Part shown: positions 43,505 to 51,875 of the stretch, piece by piece
Layout: each line of letters starts with the position of its first letter
How positions within the stretch are numbered: the first letter of the stretch is position 1
DNA from: Sphingomonadales bacterium
Lineage (GTDB): Bacteria; Bacteroidota; Bacteroidia; UBA7662
NCBI GenBank assembly: GCA_016872215.1
Contig: VHAX01000004.1
Location: forward strand, 1 to 64,000
Reading direction: 5' to 3'
Length of the DNA: 64,000 nt
The notes under the pieces: generated by a model
Databases searched by the model: none
What the model was told of the DNA's origin: nothing
What the model saw: the letters and a program-made list of their open reading frames with translations, nothing else
Program-made: the position numbers and the translations under genes

Positions 43505-44638
43505 ATGCAGTTCTCGCAGATATACGGACAAGCGTCTCTGAAGGTTTCGCTCACGAACATGGCCAACGGGAAACAAATTCCACATGCCATGATTTTCTTC
43601 GGGGAGGAGGGAACGGGTAATTTGCCGTTGGCCTTAGCCCTTGCTACCTATTTGCATTGCAAGGCTCCGGTCGACGGTGATTCCTGCGGTCGCTGCGATT
43701 CCTGCGGAAAGCACACCCGACTCATGCATCCCGACATGCATTTGAGCTTCCCCGTGATCGGCAAATCAGGTGAAGGTGGCGGCACCTTGAGCACATCCTA
43801 TCTGGCTGAATTTCGGCAGGCTTTAACTACTCAGCCCTATCTCTCTTTTGCCGATTGGTTGCAACTGATGGAGGCGGGAAACAAGCAAGCGGGGATTAGT
43901 CGCGCCGAATGCTACGATTTGATGGGCCGCCTTTCGCTCACGGCCTACAGCGGCAGCTGGAAGGTACTCGTTATGTGGATGCCTGAATTTTTGGGGCAGG
44001 CCGGAAACGTATTGCTGAAGATTCTGGAGGAACCACCACCTGGCACGCTCTTTTTTCTGGTGGCCTCGCGTACCGACCACATTTTGCCCACGATCGTTTC
44101 GCGGGCGCAGCTGCTGCGTATTCCGCCCATTGATACTGAGGAAGTGGCCCGCGCCTTAGTTGCCCTGCACGGTATGGATACAGACACGGCTCATGCCCGT
44201 GCCCCGCTGGCTGAGGGTAGCCTGGTTAGGTTGCGGCAGCTGATGGAGGCCGAAGATACAGCAGCTATGGGCGATGGCTTATTTATGGAAATGATGCGGG
44301 TTTCGTATTCAGGGAAGGTCGCACCGCTTATGGCTTGGCTCGATCAGGTGTCCGATTTGGGACGGGAGGGACAAAAGAAAATCCTTCTCGTGGGTTTAGG
44401 GCTGTTGCGCGGCTGTCTCCTGGAGATTCATGGGGCGAGATCGCTTCACCCTATAGCAGCCACGCAGCAAGCCTTTGTTGCCGGGTTTAGTCGTTTTTTG
44501 GATGTGCCAAAGATTAACCGAATCCACAAGCAGCTGCAGGAGGCCATCCTTCATCTGGAGCGCAATGCCCACACCCGCCTGCTCTTCCACGCCTTGGTGA
44601 ATCGCTTGCACGACACCCTACGCCCCGAACTTAGGTAG
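43505..44638 (+). CDS. holB: DNA polymerase III delta-prime subunit (HolB-like)
   Basis: 377 residues. Clamp-loader subunit of AAA+ type. N-terminus FSQIYGQASLKVSLTNMANG, then a degenerate P-loop (FFGEEGTGNLPLALALA, with Asn where the Lys of Walker A would be), which is expected because delta-prime does not hydrolyse ATP. The Cys module CGRCDSCGKHTRLMHPD follows, and the SRC motif appears as IVSRAQLLRIPP. Divergent from DUF3109 and 45 bases ahead of ricT; HolB-RicT-GldH neighbourhoods recur in gliding Bacteroidota, as I recall. Confidence 0.88.
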   Translation: MQFSQIYGQASLKVSLTNMANGKQIPHAMIFFGEEGTGNLPLALALATYLHCKAPVDGDSCGRCDSCGKHTRLMHPDMHLSFPVIGKSGEGGGTLSTSYLAEFRQALTTQPYLSFADWLQLMEAGNKQAGISRAECYDLMGRLSLTAYSGSWKVLVMWMPEFLGQAGNVLLKILEEPPPGTLFFLVASRTDHILPTIVSRAQLLRIPPIDTEEVARALVALHGMDTDTAHARAPLAEGSLVRLRQLMEAEDTAAMGDGLFMEMMRVSYSGKVAPLMAWLDQVSDLGREGQKKILLVGLGLLRGCLLEIHGARSLHPIAATQQAFVAGFSRFLDVPKINRIHKQLQEAILHLERNAHTRLLFHALVNRLHDTLRPELR

Positions 44639-44650
44639 TCAACTTTGACT

Positions 44651-44658
44651 TATATTTG
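44651..44658 (+). promoter_or_regulatory. -7 box TATATTTG for ricT
   Basis: Full TAnnTTTG match giving a leader of about 19 bases before the ATG at 44684. It supports that start over one at 44645, which would precede the box. Confidence 0.5.
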
Positions 44659-44683
44659 TGTTTTTACAAACAAACCTTACATT

Positions 44684-46201
44684 ATGGGATGCGGTAGTTG
44701 CGGTACGGGGGGATGCGCTCCGGCGGGTTGTGGCGACAAAGGCCATTGCGCCAGTGGGGGATGCAACCGCCTCAACGTACATGATTGGTTGTCGAATCTA
44801 GAGCTTCCCTGGAACAGCCAGAAATGTGATATAGTCGAGGTTCAGTTCAAGGGTAGTCGCAAGGAATTCTACAGAAATCCCCAAAAATTAGAACTCTACA
44901 ACAACGACTGGGTAACAGTCGACGCGCACTACGGCTATGAGGTGGGTCGAATTACCCTGAAAGGTGAATTGGTACGTTTGCAGATGAAGCGAAAGAAAGT
45001 AAAGGAGAATGATGCGGATCTGCGTAAGGTTTTGCGTAAGTCAACCGATGCGGAACGCGTGAAACTGAGTGAATTGAGGGCCAGAGAGGATAGCGTTTTG
45101 GTGCGTGCACGAGAAATCATCGCGTTCAGTACGCTTCCCATGAAGCTATCGGATGTTGAGTTTCAGGCTGATGGGTCGAAGATCTATTTTTATTACACCG
45201 CAGAAGGCCGGATAGATTTCCGTGATTTGATCCGCCATTTATCGGACGCCTTTCGATGTAGGGTTGAAATGAAGCAGATTGGGCCGCGACAAGAAACAGC
45301 ACGTTTGGGCGGTCTTGGGGTTTGTGGAAGGGAGTTGTGTTGCAGCAGTTGGCTCACAGATTTCAAGTCGGTAGGGTCAACAGCGGCGCGCTACCAGAAC
45401 TTGTCCCATAACCCAGCTAAATTGACAGGACAGTGTGGCAGGCTCAAATGTTGCCTCAATTATGAACTGGAGGTCTATTTAGATGCTTTGAAGGCATTTC
45501 CGAAGAACAATAAGTACATCGAGACTGTCGGGGGCACGTATGAGTTGGTGAAGACTGATATCTTCAAGAAGTTGCTATGGTACCAGCCTAAGGGTCGTTC
45601 GGGAGACGCTGCTGAAGACTCTATGCTGGCCTTACCGGTCGAATTGGTCGTGGGTCTGCTCGATGATATGAAAAGGGGGGTAAAAGTTGAGTCACTACAG
45701 GCGTTGTCTGCTTCGGTGGTCACTCTAGAGGGCGATGAGGAGGATGAACCCGATTATGAGCACGATTCGGAGGGATTGATTGACCGTTTCGACAAGTCGG
45801 CTCATCGCAACAAGAAGAGAAAAAAGAGACCGGGGCGAGACTACCGAAATCCAGAACGGGATCGGGCACAGGACCCGCGCCGGAGTCAGGATGTTAACCA
45901 AAATCCAGGTCGCAATCAGGCACAGGATCTTGGCCAGAGTCAGGTCGGGAACTCTAATCCTGACCGTGATAGGGGTCAAGTTGGCAAACAAAATCCAGAC
46001 CGTGACCGAGGTCAGGGTCGCGACCGCAGGTACAACCGACACCACCGCAACAACCGAGACCATCGGAATGCTGGTTCGAATAACCAAGGCGGAGCTTCCG
46101 GTACAGGTAGCCCAGGTGGTTCGGGTAACCCAGATAATTCAGGCAGACTAAGTGGATCGGGTAATCCGGTCAGGCCAGAGCCTAATGGGGGTCAATCATA
46201 A
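44684..46201 (+). CDS. ricT: RicT/YaaT-like PSP1-domain protein with Cys-rich head and repetitive basic tail
   Basis: 505 residues from the ATG at 44684. The first 30 residues are Cys/Gly-rich (MGCGSCGTGGCAPAGCGDKG), as in other Bacteroidota RicT proteins. The PSP1 core (about 50-320) contains CGRELCCSSWLTDFKSVGST and GQCGRLKCCLNYELEVYLDA, whose Cys bind an iron-sulfur cluster in Bacillus RicT. RicT there helps RNase Y and mRNA processing; the same role here is inference. The last 120 residues are low-complexity, with repeats such as NPDRDRGQ, plus an Asn/Gly-rich end; likely disordered. gldH follows 12 bases later. Confidence 0.87.
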   Translation: MGCGSCGTGGCAPAGCGDKGHCASGGCNRLNVHDWLSNLELPWNSQKCDIVEVQFKGSRKEFYRNPQKLELYNNDWVTVDAHYGYEVGRITLKGELVRLQMKRKKVKENDADLRKVLRKSTDAERVKLSELRAREDSVLVRAREIIAFSTLPMKLSDVEFQADGSKIYFYYTAEGRIDFRDLIRHLSDAFRCRVEMKQIGPRQETARLGGLGVCGRELCCSSWLTDFKSVGSTAARYQNLSHNPAKLTGQCGRLKCCLNYELEVYLDALKAFPKNNKYIETVGGTYELVKTDIFKKLLWYQPKGRSGDAAEDSMLALPVELVVGLLDDMKRGVKVESLQALSASVVTLEGDEEDEPDYEHDSEGLIDRFDKSAHRNKKRKKRPGRDYRNPERDRAQDPRRSQDVNQNPGRNQAQDLGQSQVGNSNPDRDRGQVGKQNPDRDRGQGRDRRYNRHHRNNRDHRNAGSNNQGGASGTGSPGGSGNPDNSGRLSGSGNPVRPEPNGGQS

Positions 46202-46213
46202 ACCTATAATTCG

Positions 46214-46702
46214 ATGGGCAGGCGTTTGATTATACTATTCTGGATTATATCGGGGGTCGTTTTGTTTTCCTGCTCCGATTCAGCTGAGTTGGATGTTTTT
46301 TTGGATGTGAAAGGGGCAAAATGGGCCTATTCCGACGTGAAAGTCATTGAGTGGGAATGTAAGGATACAGCGACCCGATACGATCTCTTGCTGAATATTC
46401 GCCATAAGGGCAATTATGAATGGCAGAATATTTATTTGAAAGTGCGTTTGGCCGACCCCTCAGGGAAGGAGCGTGAGTTTCTCAGAAGCGCAGCACTCAG
46501 TGATGCAGAGGGTTACTGGCTGGGTAAGGGTCTGGGTGACTGGAAAGTGGCCTCTCCAGTGTTGGTTCCGGGTCTGCGGTGCACCAAATTGGGCTTGTAC
46601 CGCATTCAGCTGGAGCAGCATATGCGGGTGGATCCGCTGGAAGGAGTCGGACAGGTCGGACTAAAAATTGTGAAGAGGACGGCTATCGACGCGCCGAAGT
46701 AG
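46214..46702 (+). CDS. gldH: GldH-like gliding-motility lipoprotein
   Basis: 162 residues. Lipoprotein signal (MGRRLIILFWIISGVVLFSC). The mature part is a small beta-rich domain with the GldH-type run NIRHKGNYEWQNIYLKVRLA and the ending VGLKIVKR. In Flavobacterium johnsoniae GldH is a lipoprotein needed for gliding. It follows ricT closely and shares its transcript. Family call rests on size, signal, motif and neighbourhood. Confidence 0.8.
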   Translation: MGRRLIILFWIISGVVLFSCSDSAELDVFLDVKGAKWAYSDVKVIEWECKDTATRYDLLLNIRHKGNYEWQNIYLKVRLADPSGKEREFLRSAALSDAEGYWLGKGLGDWKVASPVLVPGLRCTKLGLYRIQLEQHMRVDPLEGVGQVGLKIVKRTAIDAPK

Positions 46703-46754
46703 TTCCCGCCCATTCATTTTGAAGGGGAAAGTCATTGATTGTGTCGGTGTTGGT

Positions 46755-47288
46755 TTATTGTTGTTCGTTTGTATGTACGATGATTTCTTCCATTTTCATA
46801 GCTGTTTCACGTCCATAAACAGGAAGGGATTCGGGATCCAATAATCCAATTTGTACCAGTACACTGGCCTGGTCCCAATAAATGTGTTCGTGTGTTACTT
46901 TTCCATCTTTAAAACCAACAATCACCACCAATGGTACTTCTATTCTTTTCCCAGTTGGAGGAATGTTGGGCAACATCCATCCTATTTCAGTGGTATGGGT
47001 GCATTTAAAAATCATTTCATCGACGAGTTGATTTTCATCTATTGTTTGTGAAACCGGGACAACCTCCAAATCGGGTGGAAAGAATTTGCCAGTCGGCACC
47101 AAAGAAGTATAGAACCTCTTTACACAATCGTATCCAATGCCACCAACTTGTGTCGGTATATTATTTATGTGTGGGCTATCCGACATGGTGGCCATAGTGG
47201 TTTCGAGATCTCCACGGACTTCTGCATTCATGTGGATTTGAAAATTATTTCTAAGTATTTGCTGTTTTGGGGAAATGTTTTTTTTCAT
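46755..47288 (-). CDS. SnoaL-like (NTF2-fold) protein
   Basis: 177 residues, a single alpha+beta-barrel domain: NAEVRGDLETTMATMSDSPH, YDCVKRFYTSLVPTGKFFPP, KRIEVPLVVIVGFKDGKVTH, HIYWDQASVLVQIGLLD. The fold matches SnoaL-like polyketide-cyclase/ester-cyclase proteins, which have varied functions. No signal peptide. Two 60-base stretches inside it are about 40-43 percent G+C against about 60 percent in one stretch of the next gene, so recent acquisition is possible. No operon partner. Confidence 0.78.
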   Translation of the reverse strand: MKKNISPKQQILRNNFQIHMNAEVRGDLETTMATMSDSPHINNIPTQVGGIGYDCVKRFYTSLVPTGKFFPPDLEVVPVSQTIDENQLVDEMIFKCTHTTEIGWMLPNIPPTGKRIEVPLVVIVGFKDGKVTHEHIYWDQASVLVQIGLLDPESLPVYGRETAMKMEEIIVHTNEQQ

Positions 47289-47382
47289 TGATGTAAACTT
47301 AAGTTAGAAAATCATTGTGCATATTCAAAATCATTCATTCTGAATAGGCATAACAAATAATTATTTGCCCATTGTTTTCGAG

Positions 47383-48069
47383 TTATTGCCTCAGGATACG
47401 AAGATGAACCGGGTAACACCGATCTGTGATTGAAAGCGTATAACAACCTTTGGGCAATGTGCCTAAATCCAGTTGGTTGCGACCCGGCATCAGCGTGATG
47501 GGCTGAATGGTTCTGCCTTGCAGATCTCTGAGGGCGGCGGAGAGTGTTTGGGTTGATGGCACGTCCACATCCACCGTAACCCAATCCTGGGTGGGGTTGG
47601 GGAATGCGGTGAGGCGAAGTGGACTAGCCTCACTAAATCCGGCGGAATGGGTACTGAAACGATACACGACGGTGACGGCGTTGGTCCGGTTGGATACCTC
47701 GAAGATCCGGACCACCACTGTTCCGCTACCCAGAGCTTGATTGGGATAGAGGTGGCAGTCAATGTTGCTGATGGCCCGGCCATTGAGGGTAAAGTCGGCA
47801 CTGTCGGTATTGGGGAGATAGCAGGTATTGAGGTCACAGATCGATGCTAGCCAGCCGGTGACTTGGGCATTGGCGGTTCGAACCCAGCGGAAATTGCCTG
47901 GATTGACACTGTTGTTTCGTACGCCAGAATAAGCTACTATTTCGGTGGTGCTCACAGGCCCCCAGGCGTACAAGGTATCGGCCGTGTTCAGGCTGAGTTG
48001 AGCGTTGACCGCCGGGGAAAACAGGATGAGGAAGAGCAGGGCGGCGAGGTGGCGTAGTGTGTTCTGCAT
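47383..48069 (-). CDS. Secreted protein with T9SS type A sorting domain
   Basis: 228 residues from the ATG at 48069, where a signal peptide starts (MQNTLRHLAALLFLILFSPA, cleavage at VNAQ). A longer frame from 48126 is rejected. The first 140 residues contain a beta-rich region with two Cys pairs (SICDLNTCYLPNT, NIDCHLYPN) and no known family; the C-terminal 75 are a Por-type tail (LRLTAFPNPTQDWVTVDVDV, LRDLQGRTIQPI, GCYTLSI). Exported by T9SS. Function of the head unknown. Confidence 0.8.
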   Translation of the reverse strand: MQNTLRHLAALLFLILFSPAVNAQLSLNTADTLYAWGPVSTTEIVAYSGVRNNSVNPGNFRWVRTANAQVTGWLASICDLNTCYLPNTDSADFTLNGRAISNIDCHLYPNQALGSGTVVVRIFEVSNRTNAVTVVYRFSTHSAGFSEASPLRLTAFPNPTQDWVTVDVDVPSTQTLSAALRDLQGRTIQPITLMPGRNQLDLGTLPKGCYTLSITDRCYPVHLRILRQ

Positions 48070-48123
48070 AACTGGGGTGGATTTTAGGATGGCAGGGAGG
48101 CAAAGTTGCCACGATTGACGTCC

Positions 48124-48131
48124 CAAAAATA
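48124..48131 (-). promoter_or_regulatory. -7 box TATTTTTG for the T9SS cargo gene
   Basis: Full TAnnTTTG match on the minus strand, predicting a leader of about 48 bases before the ATG at 48069. Confidence 0.4.
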
Positions 48132-48184
48132 ATGCGAATGCGGTATTCTAGGTAGGGGTATGTTTGGGGTGTAGATTCATCGGT

Positions 48185-48940
48185 TCACAGTCCCAGCAGA
48201 CTCGGTTCAGTTTGGTCGGCAAAGCTGTAGTAGCCCCGATCCGAGAAAATCAGGTGGTCCACGAGGTGGCAGCCAAACAGGCTGGCACTTTTGGAGATGC
48301 GTTCCGTGAGGACGCGGTCGGCTTCGCTGGGCTCCAGATTGCCCGAGGGGTGGTTGTGCATGAGAATCATTGATGAGGCCCGGTGGATAATGGCTTCGCG
48401 CAGGATTTTGCTGGCATCGGCCACGGCCTGGTGGAGGCCGCCAACGCCTATCGAGCGGTCGGCGATTGGTCTTAGTGCTCGGTTCAGGAGTAAGATCCGA
48501 AATTCTTCATGTTGCAGGTCGTCGAACCGGTGGCGGTAGCGCGCATAGATTTCGTGTGAATTATTCAACGCCGCTCCGATCGGGGTTGGTGTTATTTCGC
48601 GGCGTCTGCGACCCAGTTCGAGTGCCGCGGCGATGCTCACCGCCTTGGCCTGTCCGATACCTTTGATGTGCTGCAGCTCTTGTATTTCCATTCGTCCGAG
48701 CCGTACAATTTGCTGATCGCAGCGGTTGAGCAGTTCGCGGGCCAGGTCGATGGCCGTGTAGTTGCGGCATCCCTGTCCGATGATGATCGCAAGCAGTTCG
48801 GCGTCACTCATCGCTTCGCGGCCTCGGTTCACGAAACGCTCCCTGGGCCGATCGTCGGGTGCCCAATCCTTGAGGGTGTATCTTTGTTCTGATTCACGGT
48901 TGGTAAGGGCGTCTGCAGGGTTGGAATTTTCGGAATCCAT
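48185..48940 (-). CDS. radC: RadC-family JAMM protein
   Basis: 251 residues from the ATG at 48940. UPF0758 N-terminal domain (about 15-90; LKDWAPDDRPRERFVNRGRE, AMSDAELLAIIIGQG) with a helix-hairpin-helix (LQHIKGIGQAKAVSIAAAL), then the JAMM metalloprotease-like domain with MHNHPSGNLEPSEADRVLTE, complete His-x-His and Asp ligands. Despite the name, a role in DNA repair is not established. Stand-alone chromosomal copy. Confidence 0.9.
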   Translation of the reverse strand: MDSENSNPADALTNRESEQRYTLKDWAPDDRPRERFVNRGREAMSDAELLAIIIGQGCRNYTAIDLARELLNRCDQQIVRLGRMEIQELQHIKGIGQAKAVSIAAALELGRRRREITPTPIGAALNNSHEIYARYRHRFDDLQHEEFRILLLNRALRPIADRSIGVGGLHQAVADASKILREAIIHRASSMILMHNHPSGNLEPSEADRVLTERISKSASLFGCHLVDHLIFSDRGYYSFADQTEPSLLGL

Positions 48941-48943
48941 ACC

Positions 48944-48951
48944 CAAAGCTA
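48944..48951 (-). promoter_or_regulatory. Possible -7 box TAGCTTTG adjoining the radC start
   Basis: Full TAnnTTTG match three bases before the ATG at 48940. If real, the transcript has almost no leader. Confidence 0.3.
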
Positions 48952-49233
48952 ATCTGGGGAGGTTGTATTTGGGTAGATACAGGTGTGAATCGACAAACAA
49001 ATGCGGAGATTTCGAGTCGGTTTTTTGTGTTCTGGTCTCAATTTTATTCCTACGGAATATGGGAAGAAGTTTTGGGTTAGGCCCATGATGGGCATTAAAA
49101 TGGATGGCCGTGAAGGAACAAAAAATTATTATTCATATCTCTACCGATCAAACATTTAACGTAACATGGATGGATGTAAGAGATGAAAATCAATAAGGTT
49201 TTCTTTTACGAAAAGTGACCAAATGATGAGCGC

Positions 49234-49260
49234 AAAAAAAAGCCCCGTTTCCGGAGCCTA
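49234..49260 (-). terminator. Rho-independent terminator of rpsT
   Basis: On the minus strand: AGGCTCCG-GAAA-CGGGGCT followed by eight T, a GC-rich 7-bp stem with a tetraloop and a T run, 19 bases after the rpsT stop. Two G-T pairs are included. The gap 49001-49233 beyond it has no recognised gene. Confidence 0.8.
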
Positions 49261-49278
49261 AAAAAAGCCTTAGAAGAT

Positions 49279-49533
49279 TTAGGAAAGAGTATTCACAAGG
49301 CGTGTGAGCTGTGATTTTTGGTGAGCTGCTTTGTTGCGGTGAATGATGTTCTTTTTAACGAGTTTGTCGATTCGTGACACCACTTCAGGGAGCATTTTCC
49401 GTGCTTCATCCGCGCTACCCGCCGTTTGGAGACGCTTGATCAGCGTTTTGGTGGTTTTCAATTGATAGCGATTGCGCAAACGGCGTACGGCAGTTTGGCG
49501 GATTCTTTTGAGGGCGGAAGAATGGTTGGCCAT
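49279..49533 (-). CDS. rpsT: 30S ribosomal protein S20
   Basis: 84 residues: MANHSSALKRIRQTAVRRLR start, IKRLQTAGSADEARKMLPEV, and HRNKAAHQKSQLTRLVNTL. Size and basic helical pattern match S20, which binds 16S rRNA. Monocistronic, with a strong terminator downstream and a TACCTTCG box upstream. Confidence 0.95.
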   Translation of the reverse strand: MANHSSALKRIRQTAVRRLRNRYQLKTTKTLIKRLQTAGSADEARKMLPEVVSRIDKLVKKNIIHRNKAAHQKSQLTRLVNTLS

Positions 49534-49557
49534 CTGGGCTTGGTTTTTTTAGAGGTG

Positions 49558-49565
49558 CGAAGGTA
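49558..49565 (-). promoter_or_regulatory. Near-consensus -7 box TACCTTCG for rpsT
   Basis: One mismatch from TAnnTTTG on the minus strand; predicted leader of about 18 bases before the ATG at 49533. The same TTCG variant is seen before the giant secreted protein. Confidence 0.4.
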
Positions 49566-49655
49566 CGGAATAGAGGGGACTCCACCAAGCCTTCAGTGGA
49601 AATTGGTTGAGTTGAATCAAAATAATTGTTTGGCTATCTGATGACATACTGTCTT

Positions 49656-49663
49656 TATCTTTG
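49656..49663 (+). promoter_or_regulatory. -7 box TATCTTTG for the DUF4920/cytochrome pair
   Basis: Full TAnnTTTG match, predicted leader of about 62 bases before the ATG at 49732. A TTTG lies 23 bases upstream (49629-49632), slightly long for a -33 element. Confidence 0.45.
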
Positions 49664-49731
49664 CATTTAAAGTCGTAGGGTAATGATCTTATCTGCCCGA
49701 CGGAGCACTCTCAGTTTTCAAAATAACTCTA

Positions 49732-50208
49732 ATGAAAAACATATTCCAATTTTTTTTTGGTGTTGTTATGACACTTTATGCCTGCGACCGAATTGGTGAA
49801 AATGCCAAAAAGGAAAGTGTGGGTGAGTTCTATGGTGATAAAATCACGATGGATGGGGCCGAAGAGGCCTCAAGCTTGCCTGAATTGATGATGGGAAAAG
49901 ACTCGCTTAAGGTAAAACTAGCGGGCACCATCAATTCTTGTTGTCAGAAGAAAGGCTGCTGGATGAAGGTGGATTTGGGGAATGACCAGGAGATGCGGGT
50001 TTCTTTCAAGGATTATTCTTTTTTCGTCCCGCTGGAATCGGCCGGAAGAAAGGTGGTCATGGAGGGAATTGCACGTTATGAGGTAACTTCCATTGAGGAT
50101 TTAAAGCACTTTGCAGAAGATGCCGGTAAGTCACAGGCAGAGATCGATTCCATCACCGAACCCGATAAGGAGTTGGTTTTTGAAGCGAGCGGTGTCATAC
50201 TATTGTAA
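49732..50208 (+). CDS. DUF4920 lipoprotein
   Basis: 158 residues. Signal MKNIFQFFFGVVMTLYAC, lipidated at Cys18. The conserved block KLAGTINSCCQKKGCWMKVD, then YSFFVPLESAGRKVVMEGIA, is typical of DUF4920. The CCxxxGCWM cluster may bind a metal or form a disulfide; function unknown. One base separates its stop from the start of the cytochrome gene, so translation is coupled. Confidence 0.8.
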   Translation: MKNIFQFFFGVVMTLYACDRIGENAKKESVGEFYGDKITMDGAEEASSLPELMMGKDSLKVKLAGTINSCCQKKGCWMKVDLGNDQEMRVSFKDYSFFVPLESAGRKVVMEGIARYEVTSIEDLKHFAEDAGKSQAEIDSITEPDKELVFEASGVILL

Positions 50209-50209
50209 G

Positions 50210-50695
50210 ATGCTTCGTAATTTTTGTTCCTGTTTTCACCCCCTCTTCGTGCGAACAAATGGGATTTTGCTCATTTTGTGTTTGTTTGTAGGGGTCTTTC
50301 AGGGCTGTGGCGAATTTAAAAACATCGAAGAGGACTGCGAACATGGTTCAGAAATGCGGGCAGGGAAGGAACCAGAGCCTAAGCCAATGGCCCGGATGAT
50401 GAGAGCCATGTACCAGCAGGGTGAACAAATGCGTAAGCAAATTCTGGCGGGTGACTCTATTTCTCCGGATGCGTTTCCCTTATTGAATTACCACAACCAG
50501 ATACCCACGGACCCCTCGGTATTGGGGGCAGAGTTTGACCGGCATCATGCGGAGTTTGCCCAGACCTGGGCGGAGCTTATGAAGAGTCCCGACCCGATTC
50601 GCTACAACATGATGCTTCAGGCTTGTGTGGGCTGTCACCAGGATCATTGTCCTGGCCCCATTAAGAAAATTCGTAAGCTCAGTATAGAGCCTTGA
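50210..50695 (+). CDS. Monohaem c-type cytochrome lipoprotein
   Basis: 161 residues from the ATG at 50210; a longer frame overlapping DUF4920 is rejected. Lipoprotein-like signal (GILLILCLFVGVFQGCGE). A single CVGCH haem site lies near the C-terminus, preceded by helices that could carry the axial ligand (FDRHHAEFAQTWAELMKSPD), reminiscent of cytochrome c-prime-type four-helix bundles, where the haem site is also C-terminal. Coupled to DUF4920. Redox partner unknown. Confidence 0.78.
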   Translation: MLRNFCSCFHPLFVRTNGILLILCLFVGVFQGCGEFKNIEEDCEHGSEMRAGKEPEPKPMARMMRAMYQQGEQMRKQILAGDSISPDAFPLLNYHNQIPTDPSVLGAEFDRHHAEFAQTWAELMKSPDPIRYNMMLQACVGCHQDHCPGPIKKIRKLSIEP

Positions 50696-50838
50696 TTTTG
50701 ACCCATCATTGAATAGGTTGGTAATCTGAATTTCCGTTTTTTCATGATTGCGCCTCTGTTATTTAGGCTTTCGTTTACTTTCGGAAGTATACGTTTGCCA
50801 TACGGTTAATGGCCGGCTCGCATGTGATTTTTGCATGC

Positions 50839-51804
50839 ATGATTCCCCGCCAGTTATTAATTACCCTATTAATGGGCTTTTCCCCCTTCTGCGCCCATTC
50901 CTGGGGGTTTTATGGACATCGCCTGATCAACAGGGCGGCCATTTTCACGCTCCCGCCCGATCTGTTTGCCTTTTATCGGTACCATCTGCCTTATCTGGAA
51001 GAGGAGGCAACGGCCGCCGACCGCAGAAGGGGTTTTGATCTTCTTGAGGGCCCGAGGCACTTTATTGACTTGGAACGTTATGGCCCTCCTCCATATTTCT
51101 TGTTACCGCCGACCTGGAAAGAGGCCGTTGCCTGCTACGGTGAGGAGGAACTGAATGGGCATGGAATCTTGCCCTGGCACATTCATCTGGTTTATTACCG
51201 CCTAACTGAGGCGTTCCGGCAGAGCGATTACGACCGAATCCTGCGGTTGTCGGCTGATTTAGGGCACTATTTTGCCGATGCCCATGTTCCGCTGCATGTT
51301 ACCCACAACTATAACGGACAATTGACCGGTCAGTACGGCCTCCATTCTTTGCTGGAAAGCAGAATCCCGGAGTTGATGGGCGCCGATTATGACCTGCTAA
51401 CTGGTCCCGCCCTGGTAATTGACCGGGTTCGTGATTTGATCTGGGACTGCATCCGGGAAAGTGCAGGATTTGTGCCTTTTGTACTGGAAGCAGATTGCCG
51501 GGTGCGTGACAGTCTACCGGAGGACAACTGGAAAGTGCCCGAGATGCGGGGACAAACCCGTGTAATGGTCTATAGTCGTTCCTATGCGTTGTTGTACAAC
51601 GAATTTCTGAGTAATCTCATGGAAAATCGAATGCGATTGGCCATTCATCGTTTGGGCAGCCTGTGGTTGACCGCTTGGGTCGAAGCCGGACAACCTACCT
51701 TGGAAACAGACTTGAAACCTCCGGAAACTACTCAAACAGAGGTCGGATCGGTTGGCCGTAACTTACCAATCCCGGACACCCATCTCTGTGACCCTGATGG
51801 CTGA
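50839..51804 (+). CDS. Zinc-dependent phospholipase C / S1-P1 nuclease family protein
   Basis: 321 residues from the ATG at 50839, where a signal peptide begins (MIPRQLLITLLMGFSPFCAH) whose predicted cleavage leaves WGFYGH at the new N-terminus. In this superfamily the N-terminal Trp and its amino group bind zinc. Further ligands fit: GPRHFIDLERY, GILPWHIHLVY, and LGHYFADAHVPLHVTHNYNG with the His-Asp-His set. A start at 50809 would add ten residues. Whether it cleaves phospholipid or nucleic acid is not clear. No T9SS tail. Confidence 0.82.
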   Translation: MIPRQLLITLLMGFSPFCAHSWGFYGHRLINRAAIFTLPPDLFAFYRYHLPYLEEEATAADRRRGFDLLEGPRHFIDLERYGPPPYFLLPPTWKEAVACYGEEELNGHGILPWHIHLVYYRLTEAFRQSDYDRILRLSADLGHYFADAHVPLHVTHNYNGQLTGQYGLHSLLESRIPELMGADYDLLTGPALVIDRVRDLIWDCIRESAGFVPFVLEADCRVRDSLPEDNWKVPEMRGQTRVMVYSRSYALLYNEFLSNLMENRMRLAIHRLGSLWLTAWVEAGQPTLETDLKPPETTQTEVGSVGRNLPIPDTHLCDPDG

Positions 51805-51842
51805 TCTACTTTCAGGCTGTCACGAGCCAATGGTTTTCTTCC

Positions 51843-51850
51843 TAAGTTTG
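51843..51850 (+). promoter_or_regulatory. -7 box TAAGTTTG for cvpA
   Basis: Full TAnnTTTG match, leader of about 19 bases before the ATG at 51876. Confidence 0.5.
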
Positions 51851-51875
51851 TGTGCACATAATAGAATATTGGTAT

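Noticed and set aside
43607..43640. Loss-of-function in HolB because the P-loop lacks its Lys
   Set aside because: Delta-prime subunits normally have a non-functional ATP site.
49081..49093. Hairpin GCCCA/TGGGC as a terminator
   Set aside because: Three-base loop, no T run, and no gene ending next to it.
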